34,423 nucleotides of DNA from an uncultured Actinomycetes bacterium (GTDB taxonomy: Bacteria > Actinomycetota > Acidimicrobiia > Acidimicrobiales > RAAP-2), in assembly GCA_903848885.1 (NCBI GenBank), contig CAINHL010000039.1, positions 1 through 34,423 of the forward strand, written 5' to 3'. The notes below the pieces were generated by a model that made no database searches, was not told the origin of the DNA, and saw only the letters and a program-made list of their open reading frames with translations. This document shows positions 8,549 to 18,368 of this stretch, piece after piece. The position numbers and the translations under genes were made by a program. Position 1 is the stretch's first letter; each line of letters opens with the position of its first letter.

Positions 8549-9018
8549 TATTTCTCCTTCACGAGAGCTACTGCTACCGCGGCGAGACCCTCGCCGCTGC
8601 CGAGCGAACCCAATCCCTCGGCCGTGGTGGCCGAGAGAGAAACGGGCGCGCCGACGAGCGTGCTGAGAGCCGCACTCATCGATTCGAAATACGGAGCCAG
8701 CCGTGGCCGTTCGGCCACCACGGTCACGGTGGCGGACTCGGTAACGAATCCGGCGGCGGCCACTAACGACAGGACCCGTGTCAGGAGATCGGCGGAGTTC
8801 GCTCCGCGCCACGTCTCATCCGTGTCGGGAAAGTGTTGGCCGATGGTGCCGAGGTTGACGGCACTGAGCAGCGCGTCGCAGAGAGCGTGGGTCACCGCGT
8901 CGGCATCCGAGTGTCCGTCGAGTCCTGGTGAGTGAGAAATCTCCACCGTCCCGAGCCGCAGAGTACGGCGGGGGTCATCACTCCAGCGGTGGATGTCGAT
9001 ACCTTGACCAATTCTCAC
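8548..9018 (-). CDS. ispF: 2-C-methyl-D-erythritol 2,4-cyclodiphosphate synthase
   Basis: RIGQGIDIHRW; GLDGHSDADAVTHALCDALLSA; GQHFPDTDETWRGANS; ATTAEGLGSLGSGEGLAAVAV. GTG start overlaps the ispD stop (GTGA). Confidence 0.94.
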   Translation of the reverse strand: MRIGQGIDIHRWSDDPRRTLRLGTVEISHSPGLDGHSDADAVTHALCDALLSAVNLGTIGQHFPDTDETWRGANSADLLTRVLSLVAAAGFVTESATVTVVAERPRLAPYFESMSAALSTLVGAPVSLSATTAEGLGSLGSGEGLAAVAVALVKEK

Positions 9019-9656
9019 GACCGACTCCCCTCGAACCAGATCGCCCATTCGTAATCGTCACGGGTAGTGATCTTGCGATTGCTGACTTCACCTTCGACGA
9101 TAGTGACCCGACCACCGGCGCGCTCGACTAACGCGGCGTCATCCGTGGCCTCCGCGTCGTGAGCGTGGGCCGCGACCAAAGTTGCGGTGCGAAAAGCCTG
9201 AGGGGTTTGCACGGCCACCAGCTCGTCGCGCTCCACCGTTCCGAGGGAAAATGACGGGAGCGACGAGGCGACGCGCTTGAGAGTGTCCACGACGGCGATG
9301 CCCGGAATAGCGGCGTCCGCGCCCGATTCCACGGCGCTCACCACGCGTGAAAAGAGCGCGGGGCTGGCAAAAGGACGTGCGGCGTCGTGGATCACCACGA
9401 TGTCGGCATCACCAATCTGTGAGAGACCCGAACGCACGGAAGCCGACCGGGTGGCGCCCCCGATACAAATCACGTCCGCACCTTCACCGTCACCGTCGTA
9501 GTCCGCGGGGACCACCACGACCACACGGTCAGCCACGCTGCGCGCGCGGGCGACGCTGTGACGGACGACGGTCTCGTTGCCGAGAGTCAAGAATTGTTTG
9601 AGCGAACCGAAACGTTCCGCTCGACCAGCGGCCACCACGACCGCGGTCACCGACAT
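9015..9656 (-). CDS. ispD: 2-C-methyl-D-erythritol 4-phosphate cytidylyltransferase
   Basis: VTAVVVAAGRAERFGSLKQFLTLG; VVIHDAARPFASPALF; VAVQTPQAFR. Confidence 0.93.
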   Translation of the reverse strand: MSVTAVVVAAGRAERFGSLKQFLTLGNETVVRHSVARARSVADRVVVVVPADYDGDGEGADVICIGGATRSASVRSGLSQIGDADIVVIHDAARPFASPALFSRVVSAVESGADAAIPGIAVVDTLKRVASSLPSFSLGTVERDELVAVQTPQAFRTATLVAAHAHDAEATDDAALVERAGGRVTIVEGEVSNRKITTRDDYEWAIWFEGSRS

Positions 9657-9658
9657 GC

Positions 9659-10150
9659 TTAGGGCAGCGCCGAAGCGAGCTTCTCTTCGGCGGCCTTCTC
9701 ATCCACGTTCAGAGCGAAGGTGAGCTCTGAGACCAAAATCTGACGGGCGCGCGTCAGCATGCGCTTCTCACCGGCACTGAGTCCTTTGTCCTTGTCACGA
9801 ATCGACAAGTTCCGCACGACTTCGGCGACTTGGTAGATGTCACCACTACGGAGCTTCTCCGAGTGGTTCTTGAAACGGCGCGACCAGTTGGTCGGCATAC
9901 GCGCTTCTTTCTTGCGGAGAACGGCGAATACTTCTTCGACTTCCTCGTCGTTAATCACTTCGCGCAGGCCCACTTCTTCAATCTTGGCTACCGGAACCAT
10001 GAGCACCAGGTCGGTGTAGGCGACCTTGAGCTTCAGGTAGTCCTGCTTGGTGCCGAAAGCTTCTTTTTTCTCAATCTTCTCGACGGTGCAGGCACCGTGG
10101 TGGGGGTAGACCAAGCGGTCACCCTTCTTGTATTTGCGGGCAGCGGTCAT
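9659..10150 (-). CDS. carD: CarD family RNA-polymerase-binding transcriptional regulator
   Basis: YKKGDRLVYPHHGACTVEKIEKKE; NWSRRFKNHSEKLRSGDIYQVAEVVRNLSIRDKDKGLSAGEKRMLTRARQILVSEL. Confidence 0.95.
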   Translation of the reverse strand: MTAARKYKKGDRLVYPHHGACTVEKIEKKEAFGTKQDYLKLKVAYTDLVLMVPVAKIEEVGLREVINDEEVEEVFAVLRKKEARMPTNWSRRFKNHSEKLRSGDIYQVAEVVRNLSIRDKDKGLSAGEKRMLTRARQILVSELTFALNVDEKAAEEKLASALP

Positions 10151-10267
10151 AAATGCGAGAACTCCTCAAGGGGCCCGTAGGGGCTAGGGGGTCATCTATT
10201 GTACCGCACTTTTCCGCGGAACTTTCCATAACCGATATTTGGGGCGCGAAGCGCCCTGATAGCTGAC

Positions 10268-12769
10268 TTAGGCGCTCGGAGCAGAGTCTTCGAGATCCAC
10301 CGTGGGCGGGAGTCCATCAACAGCCTCGAAGGTCAACACGGTGCCGTCGGGACCATCGGTGGTGTCCACCACAATGGTCTGACCGGTCGTGAATTCCTTG
10401 AAGAGCAACTTCTCGCTCAGGGTGTCCTCGATGTATTGCTGGATGGCGCGACGCAGTGGGCGCGCACCCAACTCGGGGTCGTACCCCTTGTCCGCAATAA
10501 AGCTCTGCGCCGAGGCGGAGAGCTCGAGGCCCAGGCCCTGCAGCGTCAGTTGGTCGCGTAGACGAGTAATGAACAGGTCGGCGATTTCGATGACTTCGGG
10601 CTTGGTGAGCTCGTGGAAGACAATCACGTCGTCGATACGGTTCAAGAACTCCGGACGGAAGTGTGCCTTCAAAGCTGCGTGGACCTTGACCTTCATCTTC
10701 TCGTGGGTAGCTGCTTCGCCATCCTTCGCGAAACCAATGGACGCCCGACGAAGGTCGGCGGTTCCCAGGTTCGAGGTCATGATCAAAATGGTGTTCTTGA
10801 AGTCGACCACGCGACCCTGGGAGTCAGTCAAACGACCATCTTCCAGAATCTGCAACAAGGTGTTGAACACGTCGGGGTGCGCCTTTTCCACTTCGTCGAA
10901 AAGCACCACGGAGAAGGGCTTGCGACGAACGGCTTCGGTGAGCTGACCACCTTCGTCGTAACCGACATATCCCGGGGGTGCACCCACGAGACGACTGACG
11001 GTGTGCTTTTCCATGTACTCGGACATGTCGAGCTGAATGAGTGCGTCTTGGTCGTCGAAGAGAAACTCGGCCAAGGTCTTGGCCAGTTCGGTCTTACCGA
11101 CTCCGGTGGGGCCGAGGAAGATGAACGATCCACCGGGGCGCTTGGGGTCCTTCAGACCGGCACGGGTGCGACGAATCGCGCGTGACAGGGCGGTGACCGC
11201 TTCTTCTTGACCCACGATGCGCTTGTGGAGTTCTTCTTCCATCCGCAGCAACTTGGAGGTTTCCTCTTCGCTGATGCGGTAGACCGGAATACCGGTCCAG
11301 GCCGCCAGCACTTCGGCGATGGTGTCTTCGTCCACGATGTCGAAAGTCTGGCCGCCGGCCGCCTTAACGCTGGCGTCGACCTCGTCGAGACGTGACTGCG
11401 CCTCTCGCTCTTGCTCTTCAAGAGCCTTGGCCTGCTCGAGAGCGCCTTTTTCGAGGGCGGACTCTTTGTCGGCGCGCAGACGAGCGACTTCTTCTTCGAT
11501 CTTCTTCTGCGCGGGCGGAGCGTCCATGCGACGAATACGCAGACGGCTTCCGGCTTCGTCGATTAAGTCGATGGCCTTGTCCGGCAAGAATCTGTCGGCG
11601 ATGTAGCGATCGGCCATGTTGGCTGCCGCTACCAAGGCCTGATCGGTGATGGTGACGGCGTGGAACTCTTCGTAGACCTCGCGTAGTCCCTTGAGAATCT
11701 CAATGGTCATGGCCACCGACGGCTGGTCCACCTTGACCGGCTGAAAACGACGCTCCAAAGCGGCGTCCTTTTCGATGTATTTGCGGTACTCGTCCGTCGT
11801 AGTAGCTCCCACGGTCTGGAGTTCGCCACGAGCCAGCATGGGCTTCAAGATGGAAGCGGCGTCAATGGCACCTTCGGCGGCTCCGGCACCCACCAGGGTG
11901 TGGATTTCGTCGATGAACAAGATGATGTCGCCACGGGTGCGAATTTCCTTGAGAACTTTCTTCAAGCGCTCCTCGAAATCACCGCGGTAACGACTACCGG
12001 CCACCAAGGCACCGAGGTCGAGGGTGTAGATCTGCTTGTCGGCCAAAGTGGAGGGAACCTGGTGTGCGACGATGCGCTGTGCCAATCCTTCGACGATGGC
12101 GGTCTTGCCAACTCCGGGCTCACCGATGAGAACGGGGTTGTTCTTCGAACGACGCGAGAGCACCTGCATGACGCGCTCGATTTCCTTCTCGCGCCCCACC
12201 AAGGGGTCGAGTTTTCCGTCTCGAGCGAGTTGGGTGAGGTTACGACCGAACTGGTCGAGCACGGCCGAACCGCTGGAGGACTCACCGTCGCTCTTCGACG
12301 AGCTGGGTGCGGCAGACCCCTGATCCTTGCCGGGCTGGCCCGACATCATCTGAATGACCTGCTGGCGCACACGGGCCAAGTCGGCTCCGAGTTGAATCAA
12401 AACTTGGGCGGCGACACCGTCACCCTCGCGCACGAGACCGAGCAACATGTGCTCGGTGCCGATGTAGGAGTGACCGAGCTGCAGCGCTTCGCGCAGTGAG
12501 AGCTCGAGAACCTTCTTGGCGCGGGGCGTGAAGGGAGGTGATCCCGGGGTGGGGTTTCCGTTGGAGCCAATCGCTTCTTCGACCTTCTCGCGGACGGCCT
12601 CGAAGGTGACGCCCAACGAGTCCAGAGCCTTGGCGGCTACGCCTTCGCCCTCGCGAATCAAGCCTAAAAGGATGTGTTCCGTACCAATGAAGGAGTGATT
12701 GAGATCACGGGCTTCTTCTTGCGCTAGTACCAATACCCTGCGGGCACGGTCGGTAAAACGTTCGAACAT
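10268..12769 (-). CDS. clpC: ATP-dependent Clp protease ATP-binding subunit ClpC
   Basis: [49 protein letters not shown]; Walker A motifs [19 protein letters not shown] and [16 protein letters not shown]. Confidence 0.97.
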   Translation of the reverse strand: MFERFTDRARRVLVLAQEEARDLNHSFIGTEHILLGLIREGEGVAAKALDSLGVTFEAVREKVEEAIGSNGNPTPGSPPFTPRAKKVLELSLREALQLGHSYIGTEHMLLGLVREGDGVAAQVLIQLGADLARVRQQVIQMMSGQPGKDQGSAAPSSSKSDGESSSGSAVLDQFGRNLTQLARDGKLDPLVGREKEIERVMQVLSRRSKNNPVLIGEPGVGKTAIVEGLAQRIVAHQVPSTLADKQIYTLDLGALVAGSRYRGDFEERLKKVLKEIRTRGDIILFIDEIHTLVGAGAAEGAIDAASILKPMLARGELQTVGATTTDEYRKYIEKDAALERRFQPVKVDQPSVAMTIEILKGLREVYEEFHAVTITDQALVAAANMADRYIADRFLPDKAIDLIDEAGSRLRIRRMDAPPAQKKIEEEVARLRADKESALEKGALEQAKALEEQEREAQSRLDEVDASVKAAGGQTFDIVDEDTIAEVLAAWTGIPVYRISEEETSKLLRMEEELHKRIVGQEEAVTALSRAIRRTRAGLKDPKRPGGSFIFLGPTGVGKTELAKTLAEFLFDDQDALIQLDMSEYMEKHTVSRLVGAPPGYVGYDEGGQLTEAVRRKPFSVVLFDEVEKAHPDVFNTLLQILEDGRLTDSQGRVVDFKNTILIMTSNLGTADLRRASIGFAKDGEAATHEKMKVKVHAALKAHFRPEFLNRIDDVIVFHELTKPEVIEIADLFITRLRDQLTLQGLGLELSASAQSFIADKGYDPELGARPLRRAIQQYIEDTLSEKLLFKEFTTGQTIVVDTTDGPDGTVLTFEAVDGLPPTVDLEDSAPSA

Positions 12770-12773
12770 TCCA

Positions 12774-12808
12774 ACCTCCCAGTTAGTGACTACAGACTAA
12801 CGGAGGTC
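12774..12808 (-). promoter_or_regulatory. Hairpin sequestering the clpC Shine-Dalgarno sequence (candidate RNA thermometer / translational switch, or dyad operator)
   Basis: Minus-strand GACCUCCGUUAGU-CUGUAGUC-ACUAACUGGGAGGUU followed by GGA-AUG. ACCUCC pairs with GGAGGU and GUUAGU with ACUAAC: 12 bp, one 2-nt bulge, 8-nt loop. The right arm contains the GGGAGGU SD ending 4 nt before the spacer to the start codon. Confidence 0.5.
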
Positions 12809-12913
12809 TGTGACAGCGAAACTCGCGGCCCACGTGAAGAATTTCCCAATCAGCCGTGGCAATTTCGTGCCCGAATGTCGGCCTCGAACGCCCGTAAAGA
12901 ATGAACTTCTAAG

Positions 12914-13900
12914 GTGGTGGTTGTGAACCCCCTCCAGCGGCTTACGCTTCCCTTGCTCGAGTCAGATCTCGTCCGATTCGAAGGACTCCTGGCGGATTCG
13001 GTCATCATCGGTGACGAGTATCTCGACAGCGTCACCACCCACCTTATTTATGCCGGTGGCAAGCGCATCCGCCCACTCCTCGCCCTCGCCTCCGCCACGG
13101 CAGGACAGCGCGAAGCTTCGAAAGAAGATCTACTCGGAGGAATCTGTCTCGAGCTCATGCACTTGGCCTCGCTCTATCACGACGACGTGATGGACGAAGC
13201 CGATATTCGTCGCAACGTGGACAGCGTGAACGCTCGCTACGGCAACTTGATCGCCATCGTCGCGGGTGACTACCTCATGGCACGTTCGGCGAGCATCGCC
13301 GCTTCTTTGGGTGTCGAAATCGCGGCCCTCTTGGCCGACACGCTCGCCCTGCTGACGCGTGGTCAAGTGTCGGAAGTCAAAACCGCCTATTCGGTGGATC
13401 GCAGCGAGGCCGACTATTACGAAGCCATCGACGGGAAGACGGCTTCACTCATGGCCTCGAGTTGCCGCGTGGGTGCACTCACCGCTGGTCGTTCTGCTGC
13501 CGATGTCGAAACCCTTACCCGTTACGGACGCCACTTCGGTGTGGTGTACCAACTCCGCGACGACGTCATGGACTTCATCGCCACCGACGGTCAACTCGGC
13601 AAGCCCGCCGGGCAAGATCTCCAAGAAGGCATTTACAACATGCCCACCCTGATCGCTCTGCGCCACCCCGACATCGGCGACGAGTTGCGATCTCTCTTGG
13701 GTAAGCCGCTCACCGACGAGGAGCGCGAACACGCTCGCCAGTTAGTGGTGGCCAGTGGGGCTATTACCGAGACCCTCACGATCGCTCACCGTTACGCCAC
13801 CGAAGCCCTCGAAAATCTGCAGTCGCTCGGCGAACCCGACCTGGCCAAGGGCTTTGGCGTGATTATCGCCGACCTGCTCGACGATCTTCCCACGTATTAA
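12914..13900 (+). CDS. Polyprenyl (hepta/octaprenyl) diphosphate synthase
   Basis: GGKRIRPLLALASA; first Asp-rich motif YHDDVMDEADIRR; second motif VYQLRDDVMDFI. Confidence 0.92.
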   Translation: MVVVNPLQRLTLPLLESDLVRFEGLLADSVIIGDEYLDSVTTHLIYAGGKRIRPLLALASATAGQREASKEDLLGGICLELMHLASLYHDDVMDEADIRRNVDSVNARYGNLIAIVAGDYLMARSASIAASLGVEIAALLADTLALLTRGQVSEVKTAYSVDRSEADYYEAIDGKTASLMASSCRVGALTAGRSAADVETLTRYGRHFGVVYQLRDDVMDFIATDGQLGKPAGQDLQEGIYNMPTLIALRHPDIGDELRSLLGKPLTDEEREHARQLVVASGAITETLTIAHRYATEALENLQSLGEPDLAKGFGVIIADLLDDLPTY

Positions 13901-14041
13901 ATTTTGACGAGCTCGACGACCCCCATCGGACGCCGCGGGCTTTTGATTCGATTACTGATCGAAAGTTAACCACTCACAACTACGGCATTGCTCGTAGTAC
14001 CCGCGCCCAGAGGTGTAATGGAAGCGACAAACGGACAACAC

Positions 14042-14066
14042 CCGCAGGGGGTTCTGCGGTTTATTT
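14042..14066 (+). terminator. Possible intrinsic terminator between the polyprenyl synthase gene and lysS
   Basis: Stem ccgcag / ctgcgg (14042-14047 and 14054-14059), loop ggggtt, followed by tttattt. Confidence 0.4.
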
Positions 14067-15464
14067 GCCCAGCGGCTTCAGCGTCGGGAAGGCGATGACT
14101 TCCTTGATATTCGACGAGTCGGTTAACAACATGACTAAGCGGTCGATGCCAATTCCCAGTCCGGCCGTGGGAGGCAGTCCCCACTCGAGGGCCTTGATGT
14201 AATCCTCGTCAATGGCCATGGCCTCATCATCACCGGCCGCAGCGAGTCGTGCCTGGTCTTCGAAGCGGCGACGTTGCTCGACGGGGTCAATGAGTTCGGA
14301 GAAGCCATTCGATAGTTCGCGTCCCACGCAGTAGGACTCGAAGCGTTCGGTGACCTCGGGGTCACGCCGTGACTGCCGCGAGAGCGGCGATATCTCGACC
14401 GGATGCTCGGTGACGTAGATGGGATCCCAGAGGTTGGCTTCGCAGGTCTCTTCGAAGAGCTCCGACAAGCAGCGCCCGGCACCCCAACTGGCGTGAACTT
14501 CCACGCCCCGTTCACGCAGCAGCGATGCGAGGTGCTCGCGGTCCGTGTGCACGGAAACTTCTTCGCCCACGGCCTCACTGGCCAACTCCGCCATGGTGCG
14601 GCGGGGCCACGGGGCCTTCAACGAAATTTCGCGACCTTGGTAGGTGATCTCGGTGGTGCCCAGAATCTCTACGGCGATTTTCTCCACCATATTCTCGACC
14701 AGAACCATCATGTCCTCGTAATCCCAATAGGCGCTGTAGAGCTCCATCATGGTGAATTCGGGATTGTGTCGCGGACTAATGCCTTCGTTGCGGAACACCC
14801 GACCAATTTCGAAGACGCGTTCGAATCCACCGACTACCAAACGCTTCAGCCATAGTTCCGGCGCGATGCGCAAAAAGAACTTCGCGTCGAGCGCGTTGTG
14901 GTGCGTGGTGAAGGGGCGAGCAGCGGCCCCGGTGGCGATGGCGTTCAGCATCGGTGTTTCGACTTCTTTGAAGTTCATGTCCCAGAGGTACTGGCGAATC
15001 ACCCGAATGACGTCACTGCGCTTGGCCAGAGCGTCACGTGAGGCGGGGTTCGCCACCAAGTCCGCTTCGCGGTGACGATAACGAAGGTCAAAGTCCGAAA
15101 TGCCGGCCCACTTGTCACCGAAATTATTCAGAGCTTCGGCCAAGCGCACGAAACTTTCGACTTTGACGCTCAGTTCGCCACGCTTGGTGCGCACTACTTG
15201 TCCGGTGACCCCCACCCAGTCACCGAGGTGCAACTTCGTGAAGTTCTCAAAATCCGCGGCCACCGCGGAGAGGGCGAAGAGTTGAATCTCCCCGGTGGAA
15301 TCACGCAGGGTGGCGAAGGCCAACTTGCCCTGTTCGCGCATCAACATGATGCGCCCGGCCACGTTGACGACGACGCCCGACTCTTCGCCATCCGTCAGGG
15401 CGGCGTACGTGGACTGCAGGTCGCCGGCGTAGGCGTTATGAGCAAAGGAATACGGCGTGGTCAC
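14061..15464 (-). CDS. lysS: Lysyl-tRNA synthetase, class II
   Basis: VVVNVAGRIMLMREQGKLAFATLRDSTGEIQLF; DFDLRYRHREADLVANP; GFERVFEIGRVFRNEGISPRHNPEFTMMELY; GLGIGIDRLVMLLTDS. Confidence 0.96.
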   Translation of the reverse strand: MTTPYSFAHNAYAGDLQSTYAALTDGEESGVVVNVAGRIMLMREQGKLAFATLRDSTGEIQLFALSAVAADFENFTKLHLGDWVGVTGQVVRTKRGELSVKVESFVRLAEALNNFGDKWAGISDFDLRYRHREADLVANPASRDALAKRSDVIRVIRQYLWDMNFKEVETPMLNAIATGAAARPFTTHHNALDAKFFLRIAPELWLKRLVVGGFERVFEIGRVFRNEGISPRHNPEFTMMELYSAYWDYEDMMVLVENMVEKIAVEILGTTEITYQGREISLKAPWPRRTMAELASEAVGEEVSVHTDREHLASLLRERGVEVHASWGAGRCLSELFEETCEANLWDPIYVTEHPVEISPLSRQSRRDPEVTERFESYCVGRELSNGFSELIDPVEQRRRFEDQARLAAAGDDEAMAIDEDYIKALEWGLPPTAGLGIGIDRLVMLLTDSSNIKEVIAFPTLKPLGK

Positions 15465-16291
15465 GAAGGGGCTCCCGAGTGGTTTCGCTCATGAACGATA
15501 CGCAGTCCGTGGAGGGTGAGCCAAGGCTCCACGTGTTCGATGGTCGTGGAATACGGAGCAATGAGCCCGGCCAGTCCGCCGGTGGCTATCACCGGGGCGG
15601 GCCCGAGCTCTTGGCGTACTCGTTCGCAGAGGCCGTCCACTTGGGCGGCAAAGCCGAAGAGTACGCCGCTTTGAATCGATTCCGCGGTGGTCTTGCCGAT
15701 CACCGACCGAGGCGTGACCAGTTCCACTGAACGCAGCGCGGCGGCGTGGGAGTAGAGGGCTTCGAGAGAAATGGCCACGCCCGGGCTGATCGATCCACCC
15801 AGGTACTCCCCGTCCTTAGAAATCACTTCGACGGTGGTGGCGGTGCCGAGGTCCACCACGATGCAGGGACCGCCGTAGAGGTCGTAGGCCCCCACCGAGT
15901 CGGCAATGCGGTCCGAACCCACGTCGCGAGGGTTGTCCACCAAAATCGACATGCCCGACTTGGTACCGGGCCCCATGACGGTCAGGGGAATGTCGTTAAA
16001 CCAACGAGCACACATGCGACGCAGTTGGGTATTCACGGCGGGCACGGACGAAGAAATGGCGATGCCGGTCACCGTGCCCCGTAGGGAAAGTCCTTCGAGC
16101 TCGAGTAACTGACTCAGGTTCATGGCGTGCTCGTCGGGGGTTCTCTCCGCCGAGGTCGACAATCGCCAGTGATAGGCGAGTCCGTGTTGTCCGTCGGCAC
16201 GAGCGAAGCCCGCCCCCTCGGCGCTCGAGGGAGGGTCGCCGAAGAGTCCGATGACCGTCTCGGTGTTTCCGACATCAATTGCGAGCAGCAC
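15461..16291 (-). CDS. coaX: Type III pantothenate kinase
   Basis: MLLAIDVGNTETVIGLF; CIVVDLGTATTVEVISKDGEYLGGSISPGVAISLEAL; APVIATGGLAGLIA. Confidence 0.93.
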   Translation of the reverse strand: MLLAIDVGNTETVIGLFGDPPSSAEGAGFARADGQHGLAYHWRLSTSAERTPDEHAMNLSQLLELEGLSLRGTVTGIAISSSVPAVNTQLRRMCARWFNDIPLTVMGPGTKSGMSILVDNPRDVGSDRIADSVGAYDLYGGPCIVVDLGTATTVEVISKDGEYLGGSISPGVAISLEALYSHAAALRSVELVTPRSVIGKTTAESIQSGVLFGFAAQVDGLCERVRQELGPAPVIATGGLAGLIAPYSTTIEHVEPWLTLHGLRIVHERNHSGAPS

Positions 16292-17138
16292 TCGTTCTCC
16301 CCTTCATTCCCAACGGTCCATTATCAATCACGCGGACCCCATCCACAGTTCCCGCTATCAATACTCTCCCGAATGGCACGGCAAAATCGGGAACCTCACT
16401 CCAGGACTCCTCGTCCACCACACTGACGTAGTGAACCACTACTCCCGCCGAACTCATCACTTCCGCGAGTGCGTGGCGTAATTCACCCACCGTGTCGAAG
16501 GTTGTGCTCGCGGCCAGGCGTAGCGCCACGGAGAGCGACAGGGCCTTGCGTCGACCTTCCGCGCTGAGTCGGACATTGCGACTCGACAATGCCAGACCGT
16601 CGGACTCGCGCACGATGGGGCATCCCACCAGAGTGACTGGTAGCTCGTGCGCGGCGATTAACTGACGCACGACGGCTAATTGTTGAAAGTCCTTCTCCCC
16701 AAAGAAGGCGCAGCAGGGGCCGGTGAGATCAAAGAGCTTGTCCACCACCGTGGCCACCCCGTCGAAATGGCCCGGCCGATCACGCCCTTCAAGCATGCGC
16801 GTGAGTTCCCCGTCCAGGGTGAGGGTGGCGTGGCCCACGGGCCACATCTCCTCTCGACGTGGGGTCACCACCACGTCCACTCCCGCGGCCTCACAGAGAG
16901 CCAGATCGGCTTCCAAAGTCTGAGGGTAATTCTCGAGGTCACGGGCGTCAGTGAACTGCAGGGGGTTGACGAAAATCGAGACCACGACAACGTCACACTG
17001 GGCCCGCGCCGCCGCCATCAAACTGCGATGTCCCGCGTGCAGGGCCCCCATGGTGGGCACCAGCCCGACACAGAGTTCGCGGTGGCGCGCGTCGTCACAT
17101 CTCTCTCGCCAACCGGCGAGATCACTCACTACTTCCAT
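16275..17138 (-). CDS. panC: Pantoate--beta-alanine ligase
   Basis: VGLVPTMGALHAGHRSLM; VVSIFVNPLQF; FFGEKDFQQLAVVRQL; RESDGLALSSRNVRLS. Confidence 0.95.
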   Translation of the reverse strand: MEVVSDLAGWRERCDDARHRELCVGLVPTMGALHAGHRSLMAAARAQCDVVVVSIFVNPLQFTDARDLENYPQTLEADLALCEAAGVDVVVTPRREEMWPVGHATLTLDGELTRMLEGRDRPGHFDGVATVVDKLFDLTGPCCAFFGEKDFQQLAVVRQLIAAHELPVTLVGCPIVRESDGLALSSRNVRLSAEGRRKALSLSVALRLAASTTFDTVGELRHALAEVMSSAGVVVHYVSVVDEESWSEVPDFAVPFGRVLIAGTVDGVRVIDNGPLGMKGRTSAARN

Positions 17139-17855
17139 TTACTTGTGAGTAGATATGCGCTGTTGTTCCGCCAGCGACAAGGCAGCGTTCACCAGGGCCA
17201 CGTAGGTAGCGCGCTCGGATTCCGGGATCGCCGCCAAGTGCGCATCAATAGTGCTGAGATCCCCACGCGACGCTGGACCCGTGAGCGCGGCCACGGGTCC
17301 ACGCTCACGCACGTCTTCCAGAGCGCTGAAGGCCAGGGGGAGAAAGTCATCGAGCTTCATCCCGACCTTGTCGGCCAGAGTGCCGACGTGACCCATGAGA
17401 GCCACCAAGTGATTCGCGGCCACGCAGGCGGCCGCGTGATAGCCCGCACGGTGGGCGTCATCAATTCTGATGGCCACGCCACCGAGGGATTCGACTACTT
17501 CGAACAGTAAAGGGTCGCCCGCCACGCTGTAGGTGGCTCCCTGGAGACGACGAGCGCCAATCTCCGGTGAGGAAAGGGCCACCAAGGGATGTAGCGATCC
17601 CACGCGAGGGTGATCGCCCAAGACTTCCAGAGTGCGCGAGCCAGCGATGTGTGCGACGACTGCTTGGTCGTCGGCGGGCAGGTTGCGGGCCGCTTCGGCC
17701 ACGTGGTCGTCGGGCACGCAGAGGAGAATGAGGTCGCAGGGGGTCACGGTGGACAGGTGGTCGTGGGCGAAGATGCGTACCGAGTGACCCGCAGCCCGGA
17801 GGGCGAGTTCAAAAGAGGTGCCGGCGCGACCACGCCCCACGATGCTGATATTCAC
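17139..17855 (-). CDS. Rossmann-like / DUF2520 domain oxidoreductase-like protein
   Basis: MNISIVGRGRAGTSFELALRAAGHSVRIF; LCVPDDHVAEAARNL; HIAGSRTLEVL..VGSLHPL; C-terminal helical part HAACVAANHLVALMG, GPVAALTGPASRGD. Confidence 0.82.
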   Translation of the reverse strand: MNISIVGRGRAGTSFELALRAAGHSVRIFAHDHLSTVTPCDLILLCVPDDHVAEAARNLPADDQAVVAHIAGSRTLEVLGDHPRVGSLHPLVALSSPEIGARRLQGATYSVAGDPLLFEVVESLGGVAIRIDDAHRAGYHAAACVAANHLVALMGHVGTLADKVGMKLDDFLPLAFSALEDVRERGPVAALTGPASRGDLSTIDAHLAAIPESERATYVALVNAALSLAEQQRISTHK

Positions 17856-17909
17856 GATGCCTTCTTTCGGTTCCGGTCCCTGGCGGGTACCGGTCGTACT
17901 AGATGCTGC

Positions 17910-18368
17910 TTAGTTGAGTGTAGTTATCACGCGCACGTCACCGCTCGCCAGTGCGAGAACTTCTTCCGACACCAAGTCAGGACGCAATTCCGCCAGAGGG
18001 GCCAGGACAAAACGCCGCTGCCACATACGGGGATGCGGCACGATCAGCTCGGGATCATCGGACTCGTAGTCCCCCAGCAACAAGAGGTCGACGTCGAGGG
18101 TCCGCGGACCCCAACGGACATCACGCACCCTCTCAGCGGCAGCTTCGGCGGCGCGGCAGCGCGCCAGAAGTTCCACGGGAGTAGCCGTGGTCTCCACTTC
18201 GGCCACCACGTTCCAAAAATCATCTTGGCTCACTCCCCCGACCGGTTCGGTTTCGTACACCGAAGAGACCCGGAGGTTTTCGTGATCAGAAAGAAAAGTC
18301 AGTCCGAGTCGCAAGAAGGCTTCGCGGTCACCAAGATTGGAACCGAGGGAAAAGTAGGCGAGAGCCAT
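17910..18368 (-). CDS. folK: 2-amino-4-hydroxy-6-hydroxymethyldihydropteridine diphosphokinase
   Basis: YFSLGSNLGDREAFL; VSSVYETEPVGGVSQDDFWNVV; RWGPRTLDVDLLLLGDYES; VPHPRMWQRRFVLAPLAEL. Confidence 0.95.
   Translation of the reverse strand: MALAYFSLGSNLGDREAFLRLGLTFLSDHENLRVSSVYETEPVGGVSQDDFWNVVAEVETTATPVELLARCRAAEAAAERVRDVRWGPRTLDVDLLLLGDYESDDPELIVPHPRMWQRRFVLAPLAELRPDLVSEEVLALASGDVRVITTLN

Noticed and set aside
8030-8935. 301-aa plus-strand ORF antisense to rlmB/ispF
   Set aside because: No domain; both opposite genes are unambiguous.
10242-10256. gggcgc-gaa-gcgccc hairpin downstream of clpC
   Set aside because: Strong small stem but no U-tract in the clpC direction; not enough to call an intrinsic terminator.
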